A DNA stretch of 64,000 nucleotides from Micromonospora sp. NBC_01796. GTDB taxonomy: Bacteria > Actinomycetota > Actinomycetes > Mycobacteriales > Micromonosporaceae. Shown here piece after piece: positions 1 to 7,273 of this stretch. The notes under the pieces are model-generated. The model did no database searches. It was given only the letters and a program-made list of their open reading frames with translations, and was not told the DNA's origin. The number at the start of each line of letters is the position of its first letter. Position 1 is the first letter of the stretch. The stretch is from NCBI RefSeq assembly GCF_035917455.1, contig NZ_CP109078.1, positions 5,936,001 through 6,000,000 on the forward strand, in the 5' to 3' direction. The position numbers and the translations under genes were made by a program.

Positions 1-546
1 CCGGATCCAAGTGCGCGCGGAAACGCAATTCCTTCGACGGGGACACTCCCGTTCTGATGGCCGACGGGTCCTACCTACCGATATCGCTCGTCCAGGTAGG
101 CGCCTGGGTCAGACGGGCGACCGATGATCAGCCGGTGCGGGTGGCGTCGGTTTTCGACCGTGGCTGGGTACCTGATCAAATTGTGTACAACCTGAATGTC
201 GGCGACGTCCACACCTACGTGGTGTCGGTTGACGGCTCCGATGTGCTCGTCCATAATGTCCGTGCTTGCGGCAAGCATGGAAACTCTTTGGTTTGCACCT
301 GCATCCATTACACTACCGTATCGATAAGAACGGTAAGCCGTACAAGTATGGGGAAAGCAAGGGGACAGGCTTTCCAAGCAGGTCGCGAAGCTGAACCGGA
401 AGAACCCGAACGACAAATATACGGGCAAGATTCTCCGGAACGGAATTCCCGGCAAGCGGCGGGCCAAAGCGATCGAGACAAGACTGATCAGGGGATTCTT
501 CATGATCTTCGGCAAGCGCACACCGGGTAACAAGAGTTGGCACTGA
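1..546 (+). pseudogene. Polymorphic toxin C-terminus (Hint plus GIY-YIG-like), frameshifted, 5' end outside window
   Basis: Frame 3 reads NSFDGDTPVLMADGSYLPI, then VGDVHTYVVSVDGSDVLVHN. This is the start and end of the Hint/pretoxin module that precedes C-terminal toxins in actinobacterial secreted polymorphic toxins; the module is shorter than usual. After VHN the coherent toxin sequence continues in frame 2 (HYRIDKNGKPYKYGESKG, about 314-367) and then in frame 1 (RLSKQVAKLNRKNPNDKYTG to RAKAIETRLIRGFF and PGNKSWH, stop at 544-546). YKYG, a central Arg and the E-x(n)-PGNK end resemble the GIY-YIG (URI-type) nuclease toxins. Two frame changes, one near 290-300 and one in the A/G-rich run near 355-366, break it. 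Either the toxin has decayed or the assembly has indel errors. The family assignment of the toxin end is inference. Confidence 0.62.
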
Positions 547-590
547 ATCAATGCTCGTGACGGAGTGCGGGAGTCTAGGGGCTCGGGTAG

Positions 591-1034
591 ATGATGGATG
601 ACGTTGAGTTCTGGGGACTGGTGGGCTCCCTCGGTGGGCGCCCGGAGCTCCAGGATGATCGGCCCTACAGGGAGCTCACGACAGAACTGGCTCGCGGCCC
701 TGTCGAGCGGATCGTGGATTTCGCGGAGACGCTCGCGTACAAGCTGTACGAGCTTGATCGACGCTATCTCCTGGAAAGCCAGGAGTCGGCGGAGCGGTTA
801 TCGGACGACGGTTTCCTGTACGCCAGGTGCGCGGTGGTCGTGGCGGGTTCCGTGGCGTTCGCGGCTGTTCTTGCCGACGAATCGGCATTCCACCCGTTCG
901 TCAGTGCCGAAGCCGCCCACGCCGAGTCAATTCTCGATGTTCCGTCCAATGCGTACAAGGTGCTCACCGGCGAGGACTGGGACCATGTCGAGGAGTACGA
1001 CTATGAGACCGGGTCGAACGACGAATGGTGGTAG
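591..1034 (+). CDS. DUF4240-like protein, putative immunity protein
   Basis: This 147-residue acidic protein has no signal peptide or membrane segment. Its pattern matches DUF4240: an N-terminal FWxLV, then a helix with RIVDFAETLAYKLYELD, the LSDDGF motif near residue 67, and a C-terminal helix listing Glu/Ala positions (VSAEAAHAESILD). The tail is very acidic (EEYDYETGSNDEWW). It lies 44 bases after the toxin remnant on the same strand, the usual place for a cognate immunity gene, and an acidic protein would suit binding a Lys/Arg-rich nuclease toxin. The family match is by motif only; the immunity role is inferred from position. No strong ribosome binding site precedes the ATG. Confidence 0.6.
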   Translation: MMDDVEFWGLVGSLGGRPELQDDRPYRELTTELARGPVERIVDFAETLAYKLYELDRRYLLESQESAERLSDDGFLYARCAVVVAGSVAFAAVLADESAFHPFVSAEAAHAESILDVPSNAYKVLTGEDWDHVEEYDYETGSNDEWW

Positions 1035-1163
1035 TCGGTAGCAGTTTCGCCTGCCCCGCGGGCGCCCGGTCGATGTGGTTCACCGGGATGATCGGTCGGA
1101 GGTAGCTGACTCAGGTCAGGTTCTCGGCGGCCGTCCTCGTCCCCGGCGGTCGATCGTGCTGAC

Positions 1164-1203
1164 GGCGGCGGGCCCGGACAGATGACTGTCCGGGCCCGCC
1201 GCC
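1164..1203 (-). terminator. Perfect 17-bp hairpin terminator
   Basis: GGCGGCGGGCCCGGACA, a six-base loop, then its exact reverse complement. It sits 16 bases past the stop of the minus-strand gene and has no U tract, as is usual in high-GC actinobacteria. Confidence 0.75.
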
Positions 1204-1219
1204 ATGGTGTCGCGGGGGT

Positions 1220-1803
1220 TCAGCCGAAGGCTTTGAAGGTGCTCCAGTTCTCGGCGATGATGACCTTCACGAACGCGTTGGTGTTGGTGGCGGACGGGTG
1301 GTAGACGCGAATGCTCCCGTCCGGACCGTTGCGGGCCCAGAGATCCGGGATCCGGTCCCCGCTGATGTCGGGGATGCCGACCAGGTCGTCCAAGTCGTCT
1401 TCGAGTCGGGCGGTGGCGGTGTCCGACTCGGTGTAGGAGTCCTCGTACTCGGGCAGCCAATGCCGGACCTGCGCCACCGTCAGCGGGTGCCGGGCGATCA
1501 GGAAGGGCTCGACCCGGACCTCGCGCACCGGCCGTGCGTCCTGGGCGCCGGCGAAGAACGGCTCCAGGGTGTCCTCGACCCCGCCGCTGTGCTCGATGAC
1601 GCGTACCGCGTCCAGCTCCGTGTCGGACAAAAGCCCATCCGGAACGTGCCGCCCGGCACCTTGCGGAACACCACGCCCGACGGGGCGTGCCGCCACGCCG
1701 GGCGCCCGGCCACGATCTCCTCGGTCCACATGGCGGCGAACGCTAGCAGTCCGGTCGCCGGTCGCTCTTTCCCGACGGCCCCCGCAGCTCCCGCGCAGAT
1801 CAA
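1220..1803 (-). pseudogene. Chimeric remnant: formylglycine-generating-enzyme-like N-part fused to an FG-GAP/VCBS tail
   Basis: The upstream part reads EEIVAGRPAWRHAPSGVVF and VPGGTFRMG, the typical opening of the FGE-sulfatase/SUMF1 family. It then changes frame near 1630 to LSDTELDAVRVIEHSGGVED...RVEPFLIARHPLTVAQVRHWL, which is still FGE-like. After the acidic stretch ending DDLDDL the FGE core (substrate-binding and catalytic Cys region) is absent. The sequence becomes VGIPDISGDRIPDLWARNG and ends ENWSTFKAFG, the hallmark last FG-GAP/VCBS repeat of secreted actinobacterial proteins. This is therefore a frameshifted remnant joined to the end of an unrelated gene, probably by deletion or recombination. 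It follows the HEAT-repeat gene on the same strand and ends in a strong terminator. No function is expected. Confidence 0.6.
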
Positions 1804-1870
1804 CTGCTGGCGATGTTCCTTGGTCAGACGCTACCGGTGTCCGGACTCCTCGACGGCTGGGTGCCGGGCG

Positions 1871-2923
1871 CTATGAGATTCGAGTGAGGGCGACGCTGGC
1901 GCGGGCTCGTACGGCGCGGTCCGGGTCCTGGGTGAGGGTGGTGATCAGTGGTCGTGCACCGATCCAGGCGCAGCCTCCCAGCGCGGTTGCCAGGTCGGCG
2001 CGTACGGCGGCGGAGGTGTCCGAGGCCAGAATCCACAGTGTTGAGGTCAGGCTCGGGTCGGCGTTCTCGGCGAGGGCCACGGCGATGGCGGCGCGCACGT
2101 GCTGGTCGGGGTCGCCGGCGCGGTCTTGCAGAGCGTCGACTGGTCCACCCAGGCTCCCGAGCCCACGGGCCGCGCCAGCGCGTACCTCGGGCTCGGCGTC
2201 TCCGAGCAGTAACAGGAGGGCGGAGGTCGCAGCTGGCCGATGGTCTGGGTCGATGGGCAGGTAGCCGATGGTCTCGCCCAGCGCGGAGCGGACGTGCGCG
2301 GCGGGATCGCGAGTCAGGGGTAGGAGATGATCGACGGCGTCCGGGTCCGCGAACCAGCGCAGATGCAAGACTGCGGATCGCCGGGTCCAATCGTCCGGGT
2401 CGTGTAAGGCGGACAGCACCAACTCGTACGCGCGACTGTCGCCCTTGAGGCTTGTCAGAGAACCCAGCACGGTCCGCCGGATCTGAGGGTCAGCGTCAGT
2501 CAGCGCCTGTTGCAGCACGTCGATGTCGCTGGGCTGGATGAGGTAGCCAAGGGCCCACAACCCCGCGCCTCGTAGGTCACGATGCTCGGCGGCGATGAAC
2601 GACAGTGCGGTAGGCCGGCAGCCCGCCGGATCGGCTTTCATGATGTTAGCCAGCCAGGCGCAGAGGTCATCGCGGTCATCGCCGGGCAGCGGACGAGCGA
2701 ACGCGCGTAGCAGCAGCGGGAACGCCGCGGTGCCGCGCAGCTCGGCCAGGATATAAGCCATCAAGTTCCGGCCGTACCAGTTGTGCTCGTCGAGATAGCG
2801 CTCCAACGCGGCCTGCACGGGCGGCACTAACGAGTGGTCGCCGCTTCCGGCCAACTCCTCGACCGCTGGCCATGGATCGCCGTGGAGCGTATCGACATGG
2901 CGCAACACCTCATCGAGCGTCAC
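1871..2923 (-). CDS. HEAT-repeat protein
   Basis: This 350-residue soluble protein is built from two-helix HEAT/PBS-lyase-type repeats. Visible units include ADPQIRRTVLGSLTSL, DDWTRRSAVLHLRWF, PAAHVRSALGETIGYL, AEPEVRAGAARGLGSLGG, PDQHVRAAIAVAL and TSAAVRADLATALGG. Such proteins are protein-interaction scaffolds; no catalytic motif is visible. It begins with GTG, preceded by GGAGG eight bases upstream. The FGE/FG-GAP remnant lies 67 bases downstream on the same strand, so the two were probably once one transcription unit. The partner and role cannot be read from the sequence. Confidence 0.8.
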   Translation of the reverse strand: MTLDEVLRHVDTLHGDPWPAVEELAGSGDHSLVPPVQAALERYLDEHNWYGRNLMAYILAELRGTAAFPLLLRAFARPLPGDDRDDLCAWLANIMKADPAGCRPTALSFIAAEHRDLRGAGLWALGYLIQPSDIDVLQQALTDADPQIRRTVLGSLTSLKGDSRAYELVLSALHDPDDWTRRSAVLHLRWFADPDAVDHLLPLTRDPAAHVRSALGETIGYLPIDPDHRPAATSALLLLLGDAEPEVRAGAARGLGSLGGPVDALQDRAGDPDQHVRAAIAVALAENADPSLTSTLWILASDTSAAVRADLATALGGCAWIGARPLITTLTQDPDRAVRARASVALTRIS

Positions 2924-3361
2924 CTGAACCGCCTCCAGCGCCTGCCGGTGCCGGCTGCGGCTAGTGCGAAGGCTACTTCACGCGAGTACGACCTACGCCC
3001 GCCCCTCGCCGTACCCTGATGGGGACCGCACCGGGGCCGGCCGATGCAGCGCGACCGGCACGCCTTGCCCGAGCGCGCGGTCTGCGGCAGATCCGGACGC
3101 TCGGCACGATGCGCCCCTCGTACGCCCGCAGGAGCGGCTGCCGTACTGCCGAGATCCATCGAGGATCTGCGGCGGGCGCGAGTACAACCACCTCCGGAGC
3201 ACCGCCCTCGGCGAGCGGCGCGGCGATCCGGTGGCCCTGATCCGAGTCGATGACGTGAACACGGCGGCAACGCCGCGGCACCCCCAGCGCGGCATGCCCC
3301 AGGCGAGGGTCCAGCGGCCGGCGTGCAAGGGCCCTTGTGCCCGGCCTGTGAAGAGACGTTG
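2924..3361. other. Intergenic, no supported gene
   Basis: Several short frames are open on both strands, but none shows a family motif, a good ribosome binding site or a consistent codon pattern. A minus-strand frame (about 2973-3281, VHVIDSDQGHRIAAPLAEGG) looks weakly protein-like and may be a degraded gene. Confidence 0.4.
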
Positions 3362-4150
3362 TTACACGGACGGGTCCCAGGCGATGAGCTGGTCGAAGAT
3401 GCGGCGGTCGCCTTTTAGCTTCAGGGAATCCAGCGGTATGCGGTTGTAGAAGACCAGGACCAGGTCACTGGCCGTGCCCTGGGCGGAGGCGTCGGGGGCG
3501 TCCGGGCCCTCGCCGGCATCGGGCCTGGGCAGGCGGGCGGCCCGTGCGCCGTCCTGGGAGAGCCGAAGGCGCCAGGAGTGGCCCTCGGAGGCGTGGTATT
3601 CGACGACGGCGGGTTCGTGCGGCCAGGCGACCGTTGTTGAGCAGAGGGTGAACTGGCAGTCGTCAAAACCGTCGAGGGCGACCTCCTCCGGTAGCGGCTG
3701 CGGAACACCCACGGTGAGCTGGGCGTCGTACGTGTACACCGCGATCTCGTGAATTTGGCGCCGGGCCCAGGAGCCAGAGGTCTGCGGTGACTGCGAGTCA
3801 CCCCACCACGTCCAACAATCGCGCTCCGGGCCGGCCTCGCGCAGCACGCTCGCCAGTTGCTCGATGGACTCGGTCCACCAGGCCAGCAGAGCGTCGCGTT
3901 CCCGAGGCGCGCCCGCGCCGCCCTCCCAGACAGACTTCTCCGGGGGACCGTCTGCAGGCCCTGCGGCGACGACGGCGGCTGCTTTGCGGCGGCCCATACC
4001 GACGTGTCGCACGAGATCGAACAGCGTCCGCTCGGGGTGGGTCGGCACCTGCATGTCGAGGCTGGGTGCCGCGGCGACCGCGGCGCGGAAGGCGGTCGAC
4101 CGTTCGTCAATGAGCCGCAGCTGCTCAGAGAACGTCAAAGTCTTTTGCAC
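3362..4150 (-). CDS. Maleylpyruvate isomerase family mycothiol-dependent enzyme
   Basis: The 262-residue protein has the two-domain layout of the actinobacterial family. The N-terminal DinB-like four-helix MDMPI domain (residues about 8-150) holds the metal/thiol-site elements (TLFDLVRHVGM, and WARRQIHEIAVYTYDAQ with a metal-ligand-type His). The C-terminal MDMPI-type domain begins near residue 160. Family members use mycothiol or bind a divalent metal in thiol-transfer or isomerisation reactions; the substrate here is unknown. It starts at GTG with a weak ribosome binding site and is flanked by non-coding sequence, so it is probably monocistronic. A second member of the family occurs near 42.5 kb. 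Confidence 0.8.
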   Translation of the reverse strand: MQKTLTFSEQLRLIDERSTAFRAAVAAAPSLDMQVPTHPERTLFDLVRHVGMGRRKAAAVVAAGPADGPPEKSVWEGGAGAPRERDALLAWWTESIEQLASVLREAGPERDCWTWWGDSQSPQTSGSWARRQIHEIAVYTYDAQLTVGVPQPLPEEVALDGFDDCQFTLCSTTVAWPHEPAVVEYHASEGHSWRLRLSQDGARAARLPRPDAGEGPDAPDASAQGTASDLVLVFYNRIPLDSLKLKGDRRIFDQLIAWDPSV

Positions 4151-4583
4151 TCCGGCTTTCTACCAGTGTGCTCCGACAACCGGACAGCGATTTTCGCAGC
4201 CGACGCCGCGGGCGCCGCAGCACTGGCGAGCCAGGGATCCGCCTGCCGTGACCTGCGCCGTCACGATGGAAAAGGCTCAACGATCACATGCCGTACCAAG
4301 GCCGACGCCAGCCAGAGCCACCGCCATGTCGCCTCGACCGGCCGCTGGCTTGGCCGCCGAAAGGGTGTACCGCCGGAAAATCCTTAACGGGCTGATCAAC
4401 GAATACTCCAGGTGGCGTAGCTCCGACTGACCTTCCGAGCGATACAGGCTTCGGGAGGGTACGGCGGCAGTGGGGCCATACGGCCAGCCGTGGTCACGGA
4501 ATCAATACACGTGAGCGGTGTAAGCCCTGCCTGGGGGTCTGTCCGCGCGGGACGACCACGGATCGGAAAGTTAGGAGGATCAC
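4151..4583. other. Intergenic with a possible integrase-tail scrap
   Basis: No complete gene is visible. At about 4369-4430 on the plus strand the end of a frame reads RRKILNGLINEYSRW. This resembles the last residues of some actinobacterial integrase/transposase proteins, but nothing upstream supports a gene, so it is a weak hint of an old mobile element. Confidence 0.3.
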
Positions 4584-4620
4584 AAGCCGCCTGACCTGAG
4601 GGATACAGGTCAGGCGGCTT
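4584..4620. terminator. Perfect 15-bp hairpin, probable bidirectional terminator
   Basis: AAGCCGCCTGACCTG, a seven-base loop AGGGATA, then the exact reverse complement. The outer A/T pairs give a short U run in both directions. It lies about 140 bases past the stop of the small minus-strand membrane-protein gene. Confidence 0.75.
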
Positions 4621-4763
4621 GATCGATGGGCGGCCAAGGCAGCCCGGCGACCTCGCCTACGGGAGCCCACGGAGGCTCGCCAGCCCGCGGCAGGGCGTGC
4701 TCGGCGGGCCAGAGCGATGCCAGAGAGATGCCAGAGAGTTGCGGCTCCGACGGGCACTGAGTG

Positions 4764-4910
4764 TCAGTCGATTTCGGGCAGGATCAGCGCGGTGAAGGCG
4801 ATGAGGGTCAGGCCGAGCCAGCCGAGCGAGACCCTGGGGGCCCGGACACCGATCGCTTCGAGCGCGAGGGCGATGGTGCCGAGGATGTAGAGGAATAGCG
4901 AGAGGGTCAC
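4764..4910 (-). CDS. Small membrane protein, 48 residues
   Basis: Reading from a GTG with GGAGG six bases upstream gives MTLSLFLYILGTIALALEAI, a short polar linker GVRAPRVS, then LGWLGLTLIAFTALILPEID. This is two hydrophobic segments joined by a short turn, so it should sit in the cytoplasmic membrane as a hairpin. Small two-helix proteins of this form are common in actinobacteria and their phages, but no function is established from the sequence. The strong ribosome binding site and an in-frame stop directly after an acidic end support a real gene. Confidence 0.72.
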   Translation of the reverse strand: MTLSLFLYILGTIALALEAIGVRAPRVSLGWLGLTLIAFTALILPEID

Positions 4911-5624
4911 GGCGGGCCTCCGGGCTTGGTGATGGACAGTGGTGAATCAGCGGACCACTACCCAGTGCGGAGCCTCGGCAACCTTCAAGATCTCAGCCAG
5001 CCAGTCCTCGACCGACGAGTCGAAGCTGTGGCTTCGCCCGTGGTGGACCGGACCCGGGAAGGATTTGGTCGGGCCGACCCTGCCGCCGGAGGTAGGTCCG
5101 GCAGGTGGGCTTCAAGCTGACGAGGGCCGAGGACGGCTCTGGCAGCCTGTTCTCGACCCTCGTGGGCCGATCCGGCGTACAGAAAGGCGACGTTGACCCT
5201 TGTTTTTACGTCGCCAACGGCTGTAGTCCCGCGTCCGGCGAGTTCCCACGACCGGGGAAGTGGTCGGACGCCGTTCGAAAATGTTGTTGACGGCCGGCCG
5301 ATCAGAACCGTTTTGGAGAGTCGGCGGACGTCGCGGGCGGCTATCCCTGGTTGACGACTTGACCGGAAGAGGCCGGTGACCGGCTCGGTGGTGTGGATGG
5401 CCCGCGTGTCACCGGGGCGTTCGTCGAGTGGACAAAGTCTGCCAGGGGCGGTTATGGGCTGCTTGCCACTGAGGATCTCCGGGACCTCGACCAGGAGGGG
5501 GCGGGACGGATCTTTCCGATGTTGGCGCCGGAGATGCGGGCCGGAGATGCGTACCCTGGCTTCCCTGGGGACCCCCAGTGTTCCATCTCTTGTCGCAACG
5601 CGGCGGAATTGAAGGGTTAGCCGA
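4911..5624. other. Long intergenic stretch without a convincing gene
   Basis: Base composition is somewhat lower in GC than nearby. Frames open on both strands (for example plus 5393-5620, ending CRNAAELKG, just before the next gene) show no recognised motif. The stretch may hold decayed genes; nothing can be assigned. Confidence 0.4.
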
Positions 5625-6170
5625 ATGGGGTACACCGGGCGGATCGTGGTCGCGCGTTCGGGTCGGCCGCTGTCGGAGTTGGCAGCGGTGCGGGGCGTGG
5701 ACGCCCTGGAGGAGAGGGTCTTCGCAAACGGCTGGCGGTCGGCCACCCTGGACGGCGATGCCCGGGGTGCACTTCGGGGATTGGTGACCGAGACCGGGGC
5801 GCCTGCGCTGTCGGCCTATGTCATGGACAGCGACCTGGCGGATGTAGAGGCGCTCACGCCGGCCGGAGTCTCGTGGCATGCCTACCTCCACGAGCGGACG
5901 GCGATCGAATATGGTGCACCGCCGATGGAACAGCCGCTCGACGAGGTGGTCCGGAGGGCGCTTTCCTGGTCCGCCGAAGCGCACCTCACATCGTCCGAGA
6001 GTGCCATCGGCGCAGCGTTCGACGCACAGAACGTGTTCGTGGAGGACACCCTGGAAAAACTGCTCAACGCCCTGGGTATCACGCCGGCTCCATCCGGCGG
6101 ATCGCAGGAAGGTCAACCAGCCGCAGTTCCCGCCCGGATCGTTGACCGCCGTCCGGAGGTCACGGCGTAG
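5625..6170 (+). CDS. Conserved actinobacterial protein of unknown function
   Basis: The 181-residue soluble protein starts MGYTGRIVVARSGRPLSEL and contains a regular alternation of strands and helices (DGDARGALRGLVTETGAPALSAYVMDSDLADVEALTP...WHAYLHE). This type of sequence occurs as a stand-alone hypothetical protein in streptomycetes and relatives. GAAGGG eight bases upstream supports the ATG. No catalytic signature, membrane segment or informative neighbour is visible; the end after residue 160 is Pro/Ser-rich and probably disordered. Confidence 0.72.
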   Translation: MGYTGRIVVARSGRPLSELAAVRGVDALEERVFANGWRSATLDGDARGALRGLVTETGAPALSAYVMDSDLADVEALTPAGVSWHAYLHERTAIEYGAPPMEQPLDEVVRRALSWSAEAHLTSSESAIGAAFDAQNVFVEDTLEKLLNALGITPAPSGGSQEGQPAAVPARIVDRRPEVTA

Positions 6171-6334
6171 GAAGGTGCCGGCCATTGTCTGCCCGAACAA
6201 CCTGGGTCAAGTCTCCTGTATTCCGGCTGGGAAGAGCATTGGGTCGGCGCTCATCGCCGCCACGACCTGCGAAAGGCTGGCACCTGAGGTCGGCTTGACC
6301 TGGCGACCTTCGCGAGACTAGGACGGGGCGGGAC

Positions 6335-7009
6335 ATGGATCAGGGCACCCGCGACGAGATGCTCGGCCGCCTGGCCGAGGCAGTCCGGTCCGTCACGGTC
6401 GCACACCCGACGCGGGTGGCCGTCGATGGACCGCCCGCTGCCGGCAAGACCACCCTCGCCGACGAGTTGGCCGTCGTCCTGCGCGAACAGGGCCGCGACG
6501 TCATTCGCGCGACGATCGACGATTTTCTCTTCCCCCGGGCGCAGCGCTATCCGCGCGGAGAGTTCTCGGCCGAAGGCTGCTACTTCGATGCCCACGACTA
6601 CGACGCGTTGAACCGGGTTCTGCTCGACCCGCTCGGCCCGGGCGGAGATCGACGTTTCCAACACGCGGTCTACGACCGCACCGCGGATACTGCGCTGTCC
6701 CCGCCGGTCACGACTGCCACCGCCGACGCCGTGCTGGTCTTCGACGGCGTCTTCCTCCTGCGCCCGGAATTGATTGTTCGATGGGATCTGCGCATCTTCG
6801 TGTCGACCGCGCTCGAGAAGACCGTGGATCGTGCCGTGATCCGAGAGCGCAGGGTGTCATCTCGCGCCGAAGTCGAACGGCGCTGGCGTGAACGTTACAT
6901 ACCCTCCCAAGAGTTCTACTTCGCCACGGTCCGCCCGACCCATCACGCCAACATCGTCGTGCACAACGACGAGCCCCATCAGCCGGTCTGGGAGACCCAA
7001 ACACGTTGA
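6335..7009 (+). CDS. Uridine-kinase-like P-loop kinase
   Basis: The 224-residue protein has an N-terminal Walker A VAVDGPPAAGKTTLADEL (residues about 30-47). An Asp pair follows in TIDDFLFPR, the phosphoryl-acceptor region of uridine kinase/phosphoribulokinase-type enzymes. The lid-like strand VLVFDGVFLLRPEL (Walker B region) and an Arg-rich lid RAVIRERRVSSRAEVERRWRERYIP come next. It is expected to phosphorylate a small hydroxyl-bearing metabolite with ATP in the cytoplasm; nucleoside specificity cannot be read. It is close to the usual length for this short actinobacterial clade. No operon partner is evident. Confidence 0.78.
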   Translation: MDQGTRDEMLGRLAEAVRSVTVAHPTRVAVDGPPAAGKTTLADELAVVLREQGRDVIRATIDDFLFPRAQRYPRGEFSAEGCYFDAHDYDALNRVLLDPLGPGGDRRFQHAVYDRTADTALSPPVTTATADAVLVFDGVFLLRPELIVRWDLRIFVSTALEKTVDRAVIRERRVSSRAEVERRWRERYIPSQEFYFATVRPTHHANIVVHNDEPHQPVWETQTR

Positions 7010-7103
7010 CCGCACCTAACTCGGTAGATCCGGTCATCTCGGAGGTGTGTCGGCCGGCCCCGTGAAGCCGTCGGGGAGGCGAGAGCTGTCGCCGAGCTGG
7101 TCC

Positions 7104-7151
7104 GGCGTCGACACCCGTGGCTACGACGCCGGGAAGGAAGTCAACGGTCGC
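7104..7151 (+). mobile_element. Possible IS5-family transposase scrap
   Basis: The translation GVDTRGYDAGKEVNGR closely resembles the conserved RGYDAGKKVNGRKRH block preceding the second DDE region of IS5-group transposases. Neither the rest of the transposase nor terminal inverted repeats are visible, so it can only be a relic. The match is short and may be chance. The gap between 7010 and 7273 otherwise contains nothing recognisable. Confidence 0.35.
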
Positions 7152-7273
7152 ATCGTGACCGGCACCCGTACCCGCGATCGTTTCCCGTTCATCCAGAGAC
7201 CCCCCCCGGCAGGTCTGATCTCCGCATAGGCTCAGGTCCTTAGTGGATCAACACCCAGCGGAGTTTGACACGC

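Noticed and set aside
4584-4620. Strong stem considered as part of a tRNA or phage attachment site
   Set aside because: No cloverleaf, T-loop or CCA-type end can be drawn and no direct repeat is seen. It is a simple terminator hairpin.
4985-5746. A 253-codon minus-strand frame
   Set aside because: It overlaps the start of the conserved 181-residue gene and shows no family motif; Arg-rich composition suggests a shadow.
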